Of a DNA stretch of 64,000 nucleotides, positions 1-6,918 are shown piece after piece. The notes beneath the pieces were generated by a model. It searched no databases. It worked only from the letters and a program-made list of their open reading frames with translations, and was not told the origin of the DNA. The translations under genes and the position numbers were made by a program. Origin of the DNA: Vicinamibacteria bacterium (lineage in GTDB: Bacteria; Acidobacteriota; Vicinamibacteria; Fen-336); the NCBI GenBank assembly GCA_025994075.1, contig JAMQGV010000041.1, forward strand, positions 32,400 to 96,399, written 5' to 3'. Numbering within the stretch: the first letter of the stretch is position 1; each line of letters starts with the position of its first letter.

Positions 1-1
1 C

Positions 2-1069
2 CTGCGCGAGGACGAGGACGGGACCGGCTACTACCTGGCCGGCTGGGACGAGTGGCAGGAGGGGGACCACACCGTGGGGGAGCGCGTGGCACGAATTCGC
101 GACCGCAGAAAGAGCACACGCGCGCGGCAAGAGGCACCATCTAACGCTGGTGCAGAGTTACAGGCCGTGGAGCGTTACAGCGCCGTTACCAGTCCGTTTC
201 CGGAGCGTAAGTCTCCGTCTGAGGCGTTGGGCGTAGGGCGTAACGTACCGGTCGCTTCGCTCCCGGTACGGGCACAGGCCGGCCGGCCGGCATCAGCAGC
301 CGTCCCCGCGCCTGCCGAGCTGCGCGAGCAGTGCCGAGGCCTGCTCGACCGCGGCAGCACCGCGGCCGCAGCACTGGGCGTCGCCTGGGACGCGGGAGCC
401 GAGTTCGGCGCAGCGAGTCAGACGCCGCGTGGGGATCGCCTCGCGCTGCGCGACCTCGACGGCCGGCGCGGGTCCACGGCCTGGTGGCAGGCGACACGCG
501 ACCGCCTCGAGGCGCGTGTCGCCGCGCTGCAAGTGCCCGTGCTGCAGACCGGCAACCCCCCGACCGAACCAGCGCCGACGTGCGATCGCGCCGCCGCGGC
601 CCTCTGGGACCAGTGCCTCGAACTCACGCGAACGGACCTCCCAGCCCACGCCTGGCGCACGCTGTCGCTGTCGATGGGAGCCCGTGTCACGGACCGGCTG
701 CTGGTCTTAGCCCCCGCGGCCACCGCGGCCCTCAGCCGCCAGCTCGGAACCGCGGCCGCGGCCCTGGTGCACGCAGCGGCCGCCCTGGGACACCCGGTCG
801 TCGGCATCGACTGGCACGCGAGCACCGAGGCCTTCGAGGCGGAGATCGACGCAGCCCACGCCTGGCTGCAGCCGCGCTGGGGTCCGCTCCGGCTGGCGCT
901 CGGCGCATGGCTCGAGCACTCCCGCCAACCCGACGAACCGCTGGTGGCGGCCGTTTGGCGCTGGCTCGATGAACCAACCGATGGACCCAGTCCGCCCGTG
1001 GCTGTCGCGCGGCTCATCGTGACGAAGCTCAGCACAGAGGATTCGGTCGCCTCACGGAGGGCGGTGTGA
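2..1069 (+). CDS. Phage replication protein with DnaA domain I-like segment (5' truncated)
   Basis: The reading frame is open from base 2, so the gene starts before the window; 355 residues are visible. The first residues (GYYLAGWDEWQ followed by an Arg-rich stretch) match the end of the winged-helix/ISNGT-type part seen in phage replication initiators. A low-complexity linker follows. Near nt 598-805 is a segment LWDQCLELTRTDLPAHAW...LLVLAPAATAALSRQL that follows the pattern of the DnaA N-terminal domain (domain I), which in DnaA binds DnaB helicase and other DnaA molecules. The role in phage replication is inferred from this similarity and from its place upstream of the late genes. The ATPase and DNA-binding domains of DnaA are not visible. 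Confidence 0.6.
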   Translation: MREDEDGTGYYLAGWDEWQEGDHTVGERVARIRDRRKSTRARQEAPSNAGAELQAVERYSAVTSPFPERKSPSEALGVGRNVPVASLPVRAQAGRPASAAVPAPAELREQCRGLLDRGSTAAAALGVAWDAGAEFGAASQTPRGDRLALRDLDGRRGSTAWWQATRDRLEARVAALQVPVLQTGNPPTEPAPTCDRAAAALWDQCLELTRTDLPAHAWRTLSLSMGARVTDRLLVLAPAATAALSRQLGTAAAALVHAAAALGHPVVGIDWHASTEAFEAEIDAAHAWLQPRWGPLRLALGAWLEHSRQPDEPLVAAVWRWLDEPTDGPSPPVAVARLIVTKLSTEDSVASRRAV

Positions 1070-1290
1070 AGCGGGACCAGCCCGAAGTACTCACGGCGCC
1101 GCTCCTGACCCTGGACGACGCGATCGAGGCCCTGCGCGAGGAGGTGGGCAGCGCGGCGAAGCGTGGTCACGTGTGCGAGGTGCGCGTCCGCGTCGAGCTG
1201 TCGGCGGACGGCCGAGTCACGGCCTGGGAGGTCGATCCAGCCAAGCGCCGGCCCGTGCCGCTGCCCAGAGGGCCACAGAAAGGTCCTTGA
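1066..1290 (+). CDS. Small phage protein of unknown function
   Basis: This 74-residue protein starts at a GTG that overlaps the TGA of the upstream replication gene (GTGTGA), a coupling arrangement used throughout the prophage. I do not recognise the family. It reads as a compact alpha/beta protein (helix about 15-30, then beta-like EVRVRVELSADGRVTAWEV) with a basic, Pro-rich tail. Its stop codon TGA lies inside the -35 box of the late promoter that drives the first leader-RNA copy, so translation ends where that promoter begins. A regulatory or replication accessory role is possible but not shown. Confidence 0.5.
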   Translation: MKRDQPEVLTAPLLTLDDAIEALREEVGSAAKRGHVCEVRVRVELSADGRVTAWEVDPAKRRPVPLPRGPQKGP

Positions 1291-1316
1291 CGGCCGCGCT
1301 GAGCCGCGCGCATAGT
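1287..1316 (+). promoter_or_regulatory. Putative sigma70-like phage promoter, copy 1
   Basis: TTGACG (1287-1292), an 18-nt spacer and CATAGT (1311-1316). The same arrangement occurs upstream of the second leader copy (TTGACA, 18 nt, CATCGT). In both places the -35 box contains the stop codon of the preceding gene. Transcription would start near 1323, just before the repeated leader at 1331. Confidence 0.5.
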
Positions 1317-1330
1317 TCCCAACGACGCAA

Positions 1331-1442
1331 ACGCCGGAGCCCAATAGGAGCCCGGCGTGGACCGAGCGCCCGGGGGTAACGCCCGCCGGGGTAAGGGCCG
1401 CAGGACGGTGCAGCAGCACCGACCCGCGGCCCTTTTGCTTTT
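1331..1442 (+). ncRNA. Repeated structured leader RNA, copy 1
   Basis: This non-coding stretch of about 112 nt is repeated almost exactly at 9561-9673. Predicted fold: stem 1 pairs 1332-1337 with 1352-1357; stem 2 pairs 1369-1376 with 1382-1390 around a UAACG loop, with a bulged G1385; stem 3 is an intrinsic-terminator hairpin (1395-1432) with a nested hairpin (1406-1421) and a U-rich tail. Between the copies the stem 1 pair G1336-C1353 becomes A9566-U9583, a compensatory change that supports a conserved RNA structure. The element lies 13 nt before the transglycosylase gene. Possible roles are an attenuator or antitermination leader, or a free small RNA of about 120 nt. I do not recognise a named riboswitch or ribozyme family. 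Confidence 0.6.
1395..1442 (+). terminator. Intrinsic terminator inside leader copy 1
   Basis: The outer stem pairs GGGCCGC (1395-1401) with GCGGCCC (1426-1432). The inner stem pairs CGGTGC (1406-1411) with GCACCG (1416-1421). It is followed by TTTTGCTTTT (1433-1442). A GC-rich hairpin plus T tract is the standard rho-independent form. It lies upstream of the lysis and packaging genes, so transcription of those genes from the local promoter would need readthrough or antitermination. Confidence 0.65.
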
Positions 1443-1454
1443 CCGGGGGTCGGG

Positions 1455-2021
1455 ATGAAGACGGAGCGCTACAGGGCATTGATCGACGCGGTCGCCGACC
1501 AGGTCGGTCTCCCGCCGTGGACGTACCGGGGCCAGACGTTCACGCCGGGAGAGTGGCTCGAGGGCCAGATCCTCACCGAGTCCGGCGGCGACCCGAACGC
1601 GATGCGGTACGAGCCGCACCACGACACCCCGGAGCGCGCCGCGCGCGAGGGCGACGGCGACCAGCCTGGCCGCGACGACGGCCTGCTCGAGGACGACCGG
1701 TCCTACGGGCTGATGCAGGTCCTGGGCTCGAACATCCGCCGCCTCTGCGGCGTGCCGCCCGGGACGCCGATGCAGTTCAGCTTCGCGCTGCTCCCCCTGG
1801 CCAACCTGTCTCTCGGCCTCCGGGTCCTGCACCAGGAGCTGCGCGCGACCGACGGCGACGTCGCCCGGGCCCTCGCGCGCTTCAACGGCGGCCCGACCGG
1901 TGACCGCCTCGACGCCTTCGGTCGGATGCGCCGGGCCGAGTACGTCGAACTCGTGGCGCGCCACGCGGCGCGCGTCCAGAACGCCAGGCGAGTCGCCGAG
2001 GCGGGGAGGGTGGACCGATGA
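1455..2021 (+). CDS. Phage lytic transglycosylase (SLT-like endolysin)
   Basis: A 188-residue lysozyme-fold transglycosylase. The motif ILTESGGDPNA gives the catalytic Glu at residue 42 in the ES pair typical of SLT domains. SYGLMQVL (about 88-95) and ALARFNGGPTG (about 140-150) match the GLMQ and AYNxG motifs. It lacks a signal peptide, so it probably acts on peptidoglycan during lysis after release by a holin. It is the first gene after leader copy 1, with only a weak GGGGGTCGGG ribosome site, and overlaps the next gene by 4 nt (ATGA). A virion-associated peptidoglycan hydrolase is an alternative role. Confidence 0.8.
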   Translation: MKTERYRALIDAVADQVGLPPWTYRGQTFTPGEWLEGQILTESGGDPNAMRYEPHHDTPERAAREGDGDQPGRDDGLLEDDRSYGLMQVLGSNIRRLCGVPPGTPMQFSFALLPLANLSLGLRVLHQELRATDGDVARALARFNGGPTGDRLDAFGRMRRAEYVELVARHAARVQNARRVAEAGRVDR

Positions 2022-2305
2022 CGCGCCTGATCGTGATCGCGCTGTGCAGCGTGCTGGGGGCCTGTGTCCCGATGCGGGCCTCGATCGAGATCGGGGCCGC
2101 GCCGAAGCCCCCGAGCACCCTCGAGCAGGACGTCCTGACCCTGGGGCTCTGCTCGAAGGAGATGACGCTGGCGGGGCAGCAGGCCTGCGCGGAGAACCAG
2201 TTGATCCGCGTCGGCGTGCGGCCGGAGGAGGCAGCTCGCCGCGTCCTCGAGGCGCTGCGCTTCGTGAACAGCGCCCGAAGTGGGCGCATGGAGGACGGAC
2301 GATGA
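2018..2305 (+). CDS. Small phage lipoprotein, outer-spanin candidate
   Basis: A 95-residue protein beginning with a short hydrophobic leader and a lipobox LGAC with Cys at residue 16, so it should be lipidated and membrane-anchored. The mature part has no recognised domain and contains two further Cys. Its place straight after the transglycosylase and before membrane proteins is where spanins often lie. A role as the outer-membrane half of a spanin pair is an inference from position and lipidation only. It overlaps its neighbours by 4 nt on each side. Confidence 0.55.
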   Translation: MTRLIVIALCSVLGACVPMRASIEIGAAPKPPSTLEQDVLTLGLCSKEMTLAGQQACAENQLIRVGVRPEEAARRVLEALRFVNSARSGRMEDGR

Positions 2306-2793
2306 AGCTCCGGAAGATCGTGCTCACGCTGGCCTGCGTCGTCACCCTGGCCGGCTGCAACTTCAACAAGATCCTGATCGACAGCCCCACCGGGCCCAGC
2401 TCGACGCCGACGCCCACGCCAACCCCCACGCCCGTGGCGACGCCGAGCCCGACTCCCGTGGCCGAGGGCCTGGGCGAGGGGGCCTACGTCCGCGTCGGGG
2501 TGTTCGCTTACTCCTGCCCCGCAGGGGTGACGGCGCCGCGGAACGGTTCGGGGGAACTGCCCCTGGCGTGTACGGCGCACGTGACGGCCACGCCGAAGGA
2601 CAAGAACGGCGACGACATCCCGGCTTCGCAGCACGGCCCGTCGATCTCCTGGGTGGTCAGCGGGCCCGTGCTCTGCACGGCGCCGACCGAGCCCTTCAAT
2701 CGGGATTGCCGCGGGTTGGCGGCAGGCACGGCGCAGCTCCGCGCCACGGTCAAGGGCGTCACGGGAACCCTGGACCTGACGGTCGTCCCGTGA
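2302..2793 (+). CDS. Prophage lipoprotein with Thr-Pro linker and Ig-like domain
   Basis: A 163-residue protein with signal peptide and lipobox LAGC (Cys19). A Thr-Pro repeat spacer spans about residues 30-54, followed by a compact beta-rich domain (about 58-163) with four Cys that resembles bacterial Ig-like (BIG2-type) folds: ATPKDKNGDDIPAS, then AAGTAQLRATVKGVTGTLDLTV. The ATG at 2302 overlaps the upstream stop. Two chromosomal lipoproteins in this window (36464 and 52941) have the same lipobox plus Thr-Pro-linker design, so it may be a host-derived moron gene displayed on the lysogen's surface. No function is proven. Confidence 0.6.
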   Translation: MKLRKIVLTLACVVTLAGCNFNKILIDSPTGPSSTPTPTPTPTPVATPSPTPVAEGLGEGAYVRVGVFAYSCPAGVTAPRNGSGELPLACTAHVTATPKDKNGDDIPASQHGPSISWVVSGPVLCTAPTEPFNRDCRGLAAGTAQLRATVKGVTGTLDLTVVP

Positions 2794-2840
2794 AGGGCGC
2801 GCTCAAGACGCTCCGGTTGCTGTTCCAGGGGAGGAAGCTC

Positions 2841-3737
2841 ATGTCCGAGATCGAGAAGGCCGACCAGCAGAGGTTCAAGTGGGGCGTCAACATCCGGAAG
2901 GCGCTCAAGGCCGCCGGGGCTGACGTGCTGAAGGTGGTCGTCTTGGCGCTCGCCGGGCTCATCCTCGACCCGACCTTCTGGACGCGGGTGCTCGAGGGGA
3001 ACGTGCCCCCCGCCGTGCTCCTCGCCGCACTGCCGATCATCGGGGCCTTCACCGAGTCCGGGAGGAACTGGCTCAAGCACCGGTTCGGGATCGCGCTCGC
3101 GCTCCTGGTGGCGCTGCTGATGCCGTCGCCGGCTTGGGCGCAGACGCCGCCGCCCGCTTCCGACGCGGCGCGCGCGCTCGGCGCCGGCGCGCTCGAGGTG
3201 GATCTGTCCGGCTGGACCCAGGCGATCGTCACCCGAGGGGAGAAGCGCGAGGTCGCCGGCGGCCGCGTGGTGGTCGACTACGCGATCTCCGACAAGCTGC
3301 GCGCGTTCTCGAGGATCGACATCACGGGCGCCCAGGACTTCGGCACGATCGAGGCGTTCGGCCAGTACCAGTCGTTCCGCGCGGTCGAGACGTTCGGCGG
3401 CCTGCGCTACCAGGTCAAAGCTGGCGTGGCCGTGGCGGCGGTCGGCGGGACCAGTTGGTCGATCGAGGGAGCGGACGGTCCCCTCGATCCCCGGATGGCG
3501 ACCGCTCTCCTGCTGGTGCGCCTGCCGCTGCCCGGCGGCGGCCACGCCTACATCGGCGGTGGTCACCGAGGACCTGTGGGTGGCGCCGCGCTCGTCGGGT
3601 CTGTGACGTACCCCGCGGGGCCCACGCGCTTGATCGTGGACTACGACCTCCCGCTCACCACGCTCGATGGCCTGCCCAGGCCGGGAGTTCTCAAGACCGG
3701 CGTCGCAGTTCCAGTCTGGCGCCGCCTGTTCCGGTAG
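2841..3737 (+). CDS. Membrane segment fused to beta-rich, barrel-like domain
   Basis: The start is the ATG at 2841, preceded by GGGGAGGAAG; a GTG at 2790 overlapping the upstream stop is the alternative. The 298-residue protein has hydrophobic segments near residues 27-45, 55-70 and 82-98, the last ending in a signal-peptidase-like AWA-Q. The rest (about 105-298) is made of alternating amphipathic strands with many Gly and aromatic residues (LRAFSRIDITGAQDF, GHAYIGGGHRGPVGG), as in small outer-membrane barrels. It looks like a holin-like or anchor segment joined to an exported beta domain. Surface alteration or superinfection exclusion are possible roles. The family is not recognised. Confidence 0.5.
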   Translation: MSEIEKADQQRFKWGVNIRKALKAAGADVLKVVVLALAGLILDPTFWTRVLEGNVPPAVLLAALPIIGAFTESGRNWLKHRFGIALALLVALLMPSPAWAQTPPPASDAARALGAGALEVDLSGWTQAIVTRGEKREVAGGRVVVDYAISDKLRAFSRIDITGAQDFGTIEAFGQYQSFRAVETFGGLRYQVKAGVAVAAVGGTSWSIEGADGPLDPRMATALLLVRLPLPGGGHAYIGGGHRGPVGGAALVGSVTYPAGPTRLIVDYDLPLTTLDGLPRPGVLKTGVAVPVWRRLFR

Positions 3738-3744
3738 TCGACGC

Positions 3745-3960
3745 ATGGCCCCGCAGACGCCGGACTGGGCCCGGTACGAGGCAAAGGTGCTGAGCGACCT
3801 CGAGCGACTCGAGACGACCACCGGGAAGATCCTCGAGGAGATCGGGGCCATGCGCGAGCAGCTCGCGGCGCTGCAGGTCCGCGCCTCCGTGTGGGGCTTC
3901 CTTGCCGGAGCCCTGGGCAGCGCATTGACCGGCGTGACCATCTATCTCCTTCGGCGTTGA
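3745..3960 (+). CDS. XhlA-like coiled-coil/TM protein, holin candidate
   Basis: A 71-residue protein with an amphipathic helix (residues about 8-45, heptad-like SDLERLETTTGKILEEIGAMREQL) followed by one transmembrane helix (about 50-68) and a short basic tail LLRR. This layout matches the haemolysin XhlA/phage holin-associated family. The ATG at 3745 follows the upstream stop by 7 nt. With the transglycosylase at 1455 it would make a lysis module. It could also serve as an inner-membrane spanin-type partner for the lipoprotein at 2018. Confidence 0.55.
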   Translation: MAPQTPDWARYEAKVLSDLERLETTTGKILEEIGAMREQLAALQVRASVWGFLAGALGSALTGVTIYLLRR

Positions 3961-3964
3961 GCCG

Positions 3965-4420
3965 ATGCCCTTCCCGCCCCTCACGACGTGCTCGAAGCCG
4001 GGGTGCCGGACCCTCGTGCGTTCGGGTCGCTGCGGCGCCCACCGGCTCATGGTGTGGGCGCAGTCTGCGGCTTCGAGCACGGCTCGGGGCTACGGGGCAG
4101 GCTGGAAGCGCATCCGTGCCCAGGTCCTCCGCGAGGAGGGCTCGTGCCGGCGGTGCGGGTCGAGTGGGCGGCCGACCGTCGATCACATCGTGCCCAAGGC
4201 AGAGGGCGGGACGGACGAGCGGAGCAACCTGCAGCGGTTGTGCGGTTGGTGTCAGCAGTCGAAGGCGGGCCGCGAGGGCGCGGCCGGTCGCCGGCGGTCT
4301 GTGGTTTCTGCGCCACGGCTTCTGGAGACCCCCGGGTGCCCCAAACGCGCGCGCGGCCATAATGAAAATCGTCGGGGGCGCGGCCATAACGGCCGAGCCC
4401 GCCGGACGGCAGTCTCCTGA
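3965..4420 (+). CDS. HNH endonuclease
   Basis: A 151-residue protein. Residues about 60-105 contain CRRCGSSGRPTVDHIVPKAEGG followed by SNLQRLCGWCQQSK: a zinc knuckle from two CxxC pairs plus the DH...N...HNH core in its phage form (VDHIVP, then N in SNLQ). HNH proteins immediately upstream of terminase genes assist terminase cleavage at cos sites in HK97-like phages, and this gene sits directly before TerS and TerL. The basic C-terminal tail may bind DNA. The function is inferred from the motif and the conserved position. Confidence 0.85.
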   Translation: MPFPPLTTCSKPGCRTLVRSGRCGAHRLMVWAQSAASSTARGYGAGWKRIRAQVLREEGSCRRCGSSGRPTVDHIVPKAEGGTDERSNLQRLCGWCQQSKAGREGAAGRRRSVVSAPRLLETPGCPKRARGHNENRRGRGHNGRARRTAVS

Positions 4421-4422
4421 AG

Positions 4423-4902
4423 ATGGCGCGGCCGCCGAAGCCCACTCAGCAGAAGCAGGATCAGGGGACCCTGCGCGCGCACCGCGAACGCGACAAGGCC
4501 CCCGAACCGCCTCCGCTCCTCGAGGTGCCGCCGACGCCGGCCGGCTTGTGCGACGTCGGTCGCAAGACCTGGGCGCATTACGCGCCGCTCCTGGTCGGCC
4601 GACGCTTCCTCACGACGGGCGATCTGCTGCTGCTCGAGATGCTCTGTCGCGAGTGGGCGCGCTACCTCGATCTGGCCGCGGACGTCGCGCGCGACGGTGC
4701 GTCGATCGAGACGGCGACGGGCCCGAAGCGGAACCCGGCCGCGATCGAAATGAACGCGGCGTTCAAGAACGCCCTCGCTTGCCTGCGTGACTTCGGCTTG
4801 ACGCCGAGCTCGCGCGTAAGGGTGCGTGGTGGCGCCGAGCCCCCGGCGATGTCGAACCCGTGGGACAAGCTGAGGATCTTCCCCGGTGGCAAGGCGGGCT
4901 GA
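4423..4902 (+). CDS. terS: Terminase small subunit, P27 family
   Basis: A 159-residue protein. It opens with a Pro/Lys-rich segment, then PPTPAGLCDVGRKTWAHYAPLL and an LLEMLCREWARYLDL helix, and ends with a basic segment and NPWDKLRIF. This is the pattern of the P27/phage_terS_4 family, which recognises phage DNA and loads the large subunit. It overlaps TerL by 17 nt, the expected arrangement, and follows the HNH gene after 2 nt. Confidence 0.8.
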   Translation: MARPPKPTQQKQDQGTLRAHRERDKAPEPPPLLEVPPTPAGLCDVGRKTWAHYAPLLVGRRFLTTGDLLLLEMLCREWARYLDLAADVARDGASIETATGPKRNPAAIEMNAAFKNALACLRDFGLTPSSRVRVRGGAEPPAMSNPWDKLRIFPGGKAG

Positions 4903-6754
4903 TGCGGGTCTTCGCCTCCGGGCTCTGCTGCGCCAGGTCGACCCTCGGGACGTCGCGACCCGATACGCCGCCGACGTCGTGGCCGGCAAGGTGCCGGCTG
5001 GCCAGCTCCACATCGCCGCGTGTCGCCGCCACCTCCAGGACCTGCGCGATCAGCGCGTCTCAGGGTGGCGGTGGGATGTCGAACTCGTGCTCCGCTTTCA
5101 GCAGTTCTGCTCCCTGGTGCCGATCCCGGACAAGCCCGAACTCCGGTTCGATCTCCAGCCCTGGCAGGTGTTCGCGCTGGGTTCGATCCTCGGCTGGGTC
5201 GACGCCGAGGGACGCCGTCGGTTTCGTCGCGCGTACGTCGAGGTCGCGCGAAAGAACGCGAAGACTCTGATGCTGGCCGTGTTCGTCCTCTACCTGTGCT
5301 TCTTCACGGGCGTCATTCGAGCGGAGGCGTACTGCATCGCCACGAAGCTCGATCAGGCGAAGATCGTCTACAACTACGCCAGCGACATCGTCGCGGCCGT
5401 GCCCGAGCTGACGGCCAAGAAGGAAGGCACGATCGTCGAGTTCGGGGGCAAGGGGCCGCGTGCGATCCCGCGCCTCTATGACACGGTCACGGGCGCCAAG
5501 CTCGAGCCGCTCGCGGCGGACTCGAAGAAGGCCGATGGCCTGAACCCCCTGGTGTTCGTGGCCGACGAGCTGCACGAGCACCCCGACTCGAAGCTGGTCG
5601 ACAAGATGCGGACGGGTCAGGGTGCACGCACCGAGCCGCTGCAGGTTGCGATCACCACCGCCGGTGACGACCTGACGTCCTACTGCTACCGCGTCCGCAC
5701 GCGCGGTGCGGCCGTCGTCAACGGCCAGGTCGAGGACCAGCGCTCTTTCGTGTTCATCTGCCACCGCGACGAGAAGGACCGCTGGTGGTCGAAGATCGCG
5801 TTGCAGAAGGCCAACCCGAACCTCGGCATCAGCGTCCAGTGGAGCTTCCTCGAGGATGAGGTCAAGCGGGCGCGCTCGGACCCAAGCGAAGAGAACACTG
5901 TCCGCCGGATGTATCTGTCGGACTGGGTCTCGCAGACCGTCCGCGTGATCCCCATGGCCCGGTGGGATGCGTGCCGCCCGCATCCGATCCTCGAAAGCCT
6001 GAAGGGGCGGCGTTGCTTCGGGGCGCTCGACCTTTCTCGCGCGCGCGACATGACCGCGTTCGGTCTGCTGTTCCCCCCCAGGGAGGATCAGGCGCGGCGA
6101 GTCCTGGTCGAAGGACTGTCGCAGCTCTCGGGCCCGCCCCAGGAGAGGGCCCACCAGCTCGGCGAGCTTCTGGCGAAGGCCAACGCAAGCCGCGAGCCGT
6201 GGACCTTCCTCGTCTGGTTCTGGGTGCCCGAGGAGGCCGCGAAGCAGCGCGAGCGACGCAACCTTCAGACCTACGACCTGTGGGCAAAGCAGGGCCACGT
6301 CACGATCCAGGCAGGCGACACGATCGACTTCCTTGCCGTCAAGCAGTTCATCGTCGCGCAGTCCGAGATCTACGACATCCGGCTCATCGGGTACGACCCT
6401 TGGGGCGCAACGCAGCTCGCCCAGGAACTGGATGCGGAGTTCGGTCTCGAGCTCGTGCGTGTGCGGCAGACGATGGAGCACATGGCCGAGCCCTCTGGGC
6501 TGTTCCTGGACATGGTCAAGAAAGGCCTCTTCGCGCACGGTGGGCACCCCGTGCTGCGCTGGATGGCGGAGAACTCCGAGAAGAAGGCCGATAGCCAGGG
6601 AGCGTGGAAGTTCGTGAAGCCCAAGAATCCGGAGAAGAAAGTGGACGGGATCATTGCGGCCGTCATGGCCCTGCACTGCGCGACCCTGACGGACGAGGCG
6701 CAGTACTCCGATCAGAGCGAGGCCCTCACGCTGAACATCCCGGGTCTGGCATGA
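4886..6754 (+). CDS. terL: Terminase large subunit
   Basis: A 622-residue DNA-packaging motor of the Terminase_1/HK97 type. The ATPase has a deviant Walker A ARKNAKT (residues 121-127) and Walker B LVFVADE (222-228). The C-terminal nuclease starts at GALDLSRARDMTAFG (first metal-binding Asp at 382), continues with the IGYDPWGATQ segment, and ends with DGIIAAVMAL (near 598), which supplies the last acidic residue. The length is slightly above the usual 500-600. It would cut concatemeric DNA and pump it through the portal encoded two genes downstream. Its stop overlaps the next ATG (ATGA). Confidence 0.93.
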   Translation: MARRADAGLRLRALLRQVDPRDVATRYAADVVAGKVPAGQLHIAACRRHLQDLRDQRVSGWRWDVELVLRFQQFCSLVPIPDKPELRFDLQPWQVFALGSILGWVDAEGRRRFRRAYVEVARKNAKTLMLAVFVLYLCFFTGVIRAEAYCIATKLDQAKIVYNYASDIVAAVPELTAKKEGTIVEFGGKGPRAIPRLYDTVTGAKLEPLAADSKKADGLNPLVFVADELHEHPDSKLVDKMRTGQGARTEPLQVAITTAGDDLTSYCYRVRTRGAAVVNGQVEDQRSFVFICHRDEKDRWWSKIALQKANPNLGISVQWSFLEDEVKRARSDPSEENTVRRMYLSDWVSQTVRVIPMARWDACRPHPILESLKGRRCFGALDLSRARDMTAFGLLFPPREDQARRVLVEGLSQLSGPPQERAHQLGELLAKANASREPWTFLVWFWVPEEAAKQRERRNLQTYDLWAKQGHVTIQAGDTIDFLAVKQFIVAQSEIYDIRLIGYDPWGATQLAQELDAEFGLELVRVRQTMEHMAEPSGLFLDMVKKGLFAHGGHPVLRWMAENSEKKADSQGAWKFVKPKNPEKKVDGIIAAVMALHCATLTDEAQYSDQSEALTLNIPGLA

Positions 6755-6918
6755 CGGCGCCACGGCCGGGAGTGCACAGCTTCGTCCGTCGGACGGCAGG
6801 CTTGGTGCTGATCGCTGGCGGCGTGACCGTCGAGCTTGGGCCGGGTTCGGCTTGCATCGTCCTGGGCGGGCTGATGCTCCTGCTCGACCTCGAGTCTCGG
6901 TGGAGGAGGACCTCGTGA
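6751..6918 (+). CDS. Small membrane protein between terminase and portal
   Basis: A 55-residue protein with one or two hydrophobic stretches (TAGLVLIAGGVTVEL and ACIVLGGLMLLLDL) and a basic end. Its ATG overlaps the TerL stop, and its TGA overlaps the GTG of the portal gene. Small hydrophobic proteins occur in this slot in several siphophages but have no set function. I infer that it is real from the coupled overlaps on both sides and the GGAGGAGG site that lies inside its 3' end. Confidence 0.5.
   Translation: MTAPRPGVHSFVRRTAGLVLIAGGVTVELGPGSACIVLGGLMLLLDLESRWRRTS

Noticed and set aside
1331..1442. Possible twister, HDV-like or hammerhead ribozyme in the leader repeat
   Set aside because: The short UAA-containing motifs do not give the conserved cores of those ribozymes, and the element ends in an intrinsic terminator instead.
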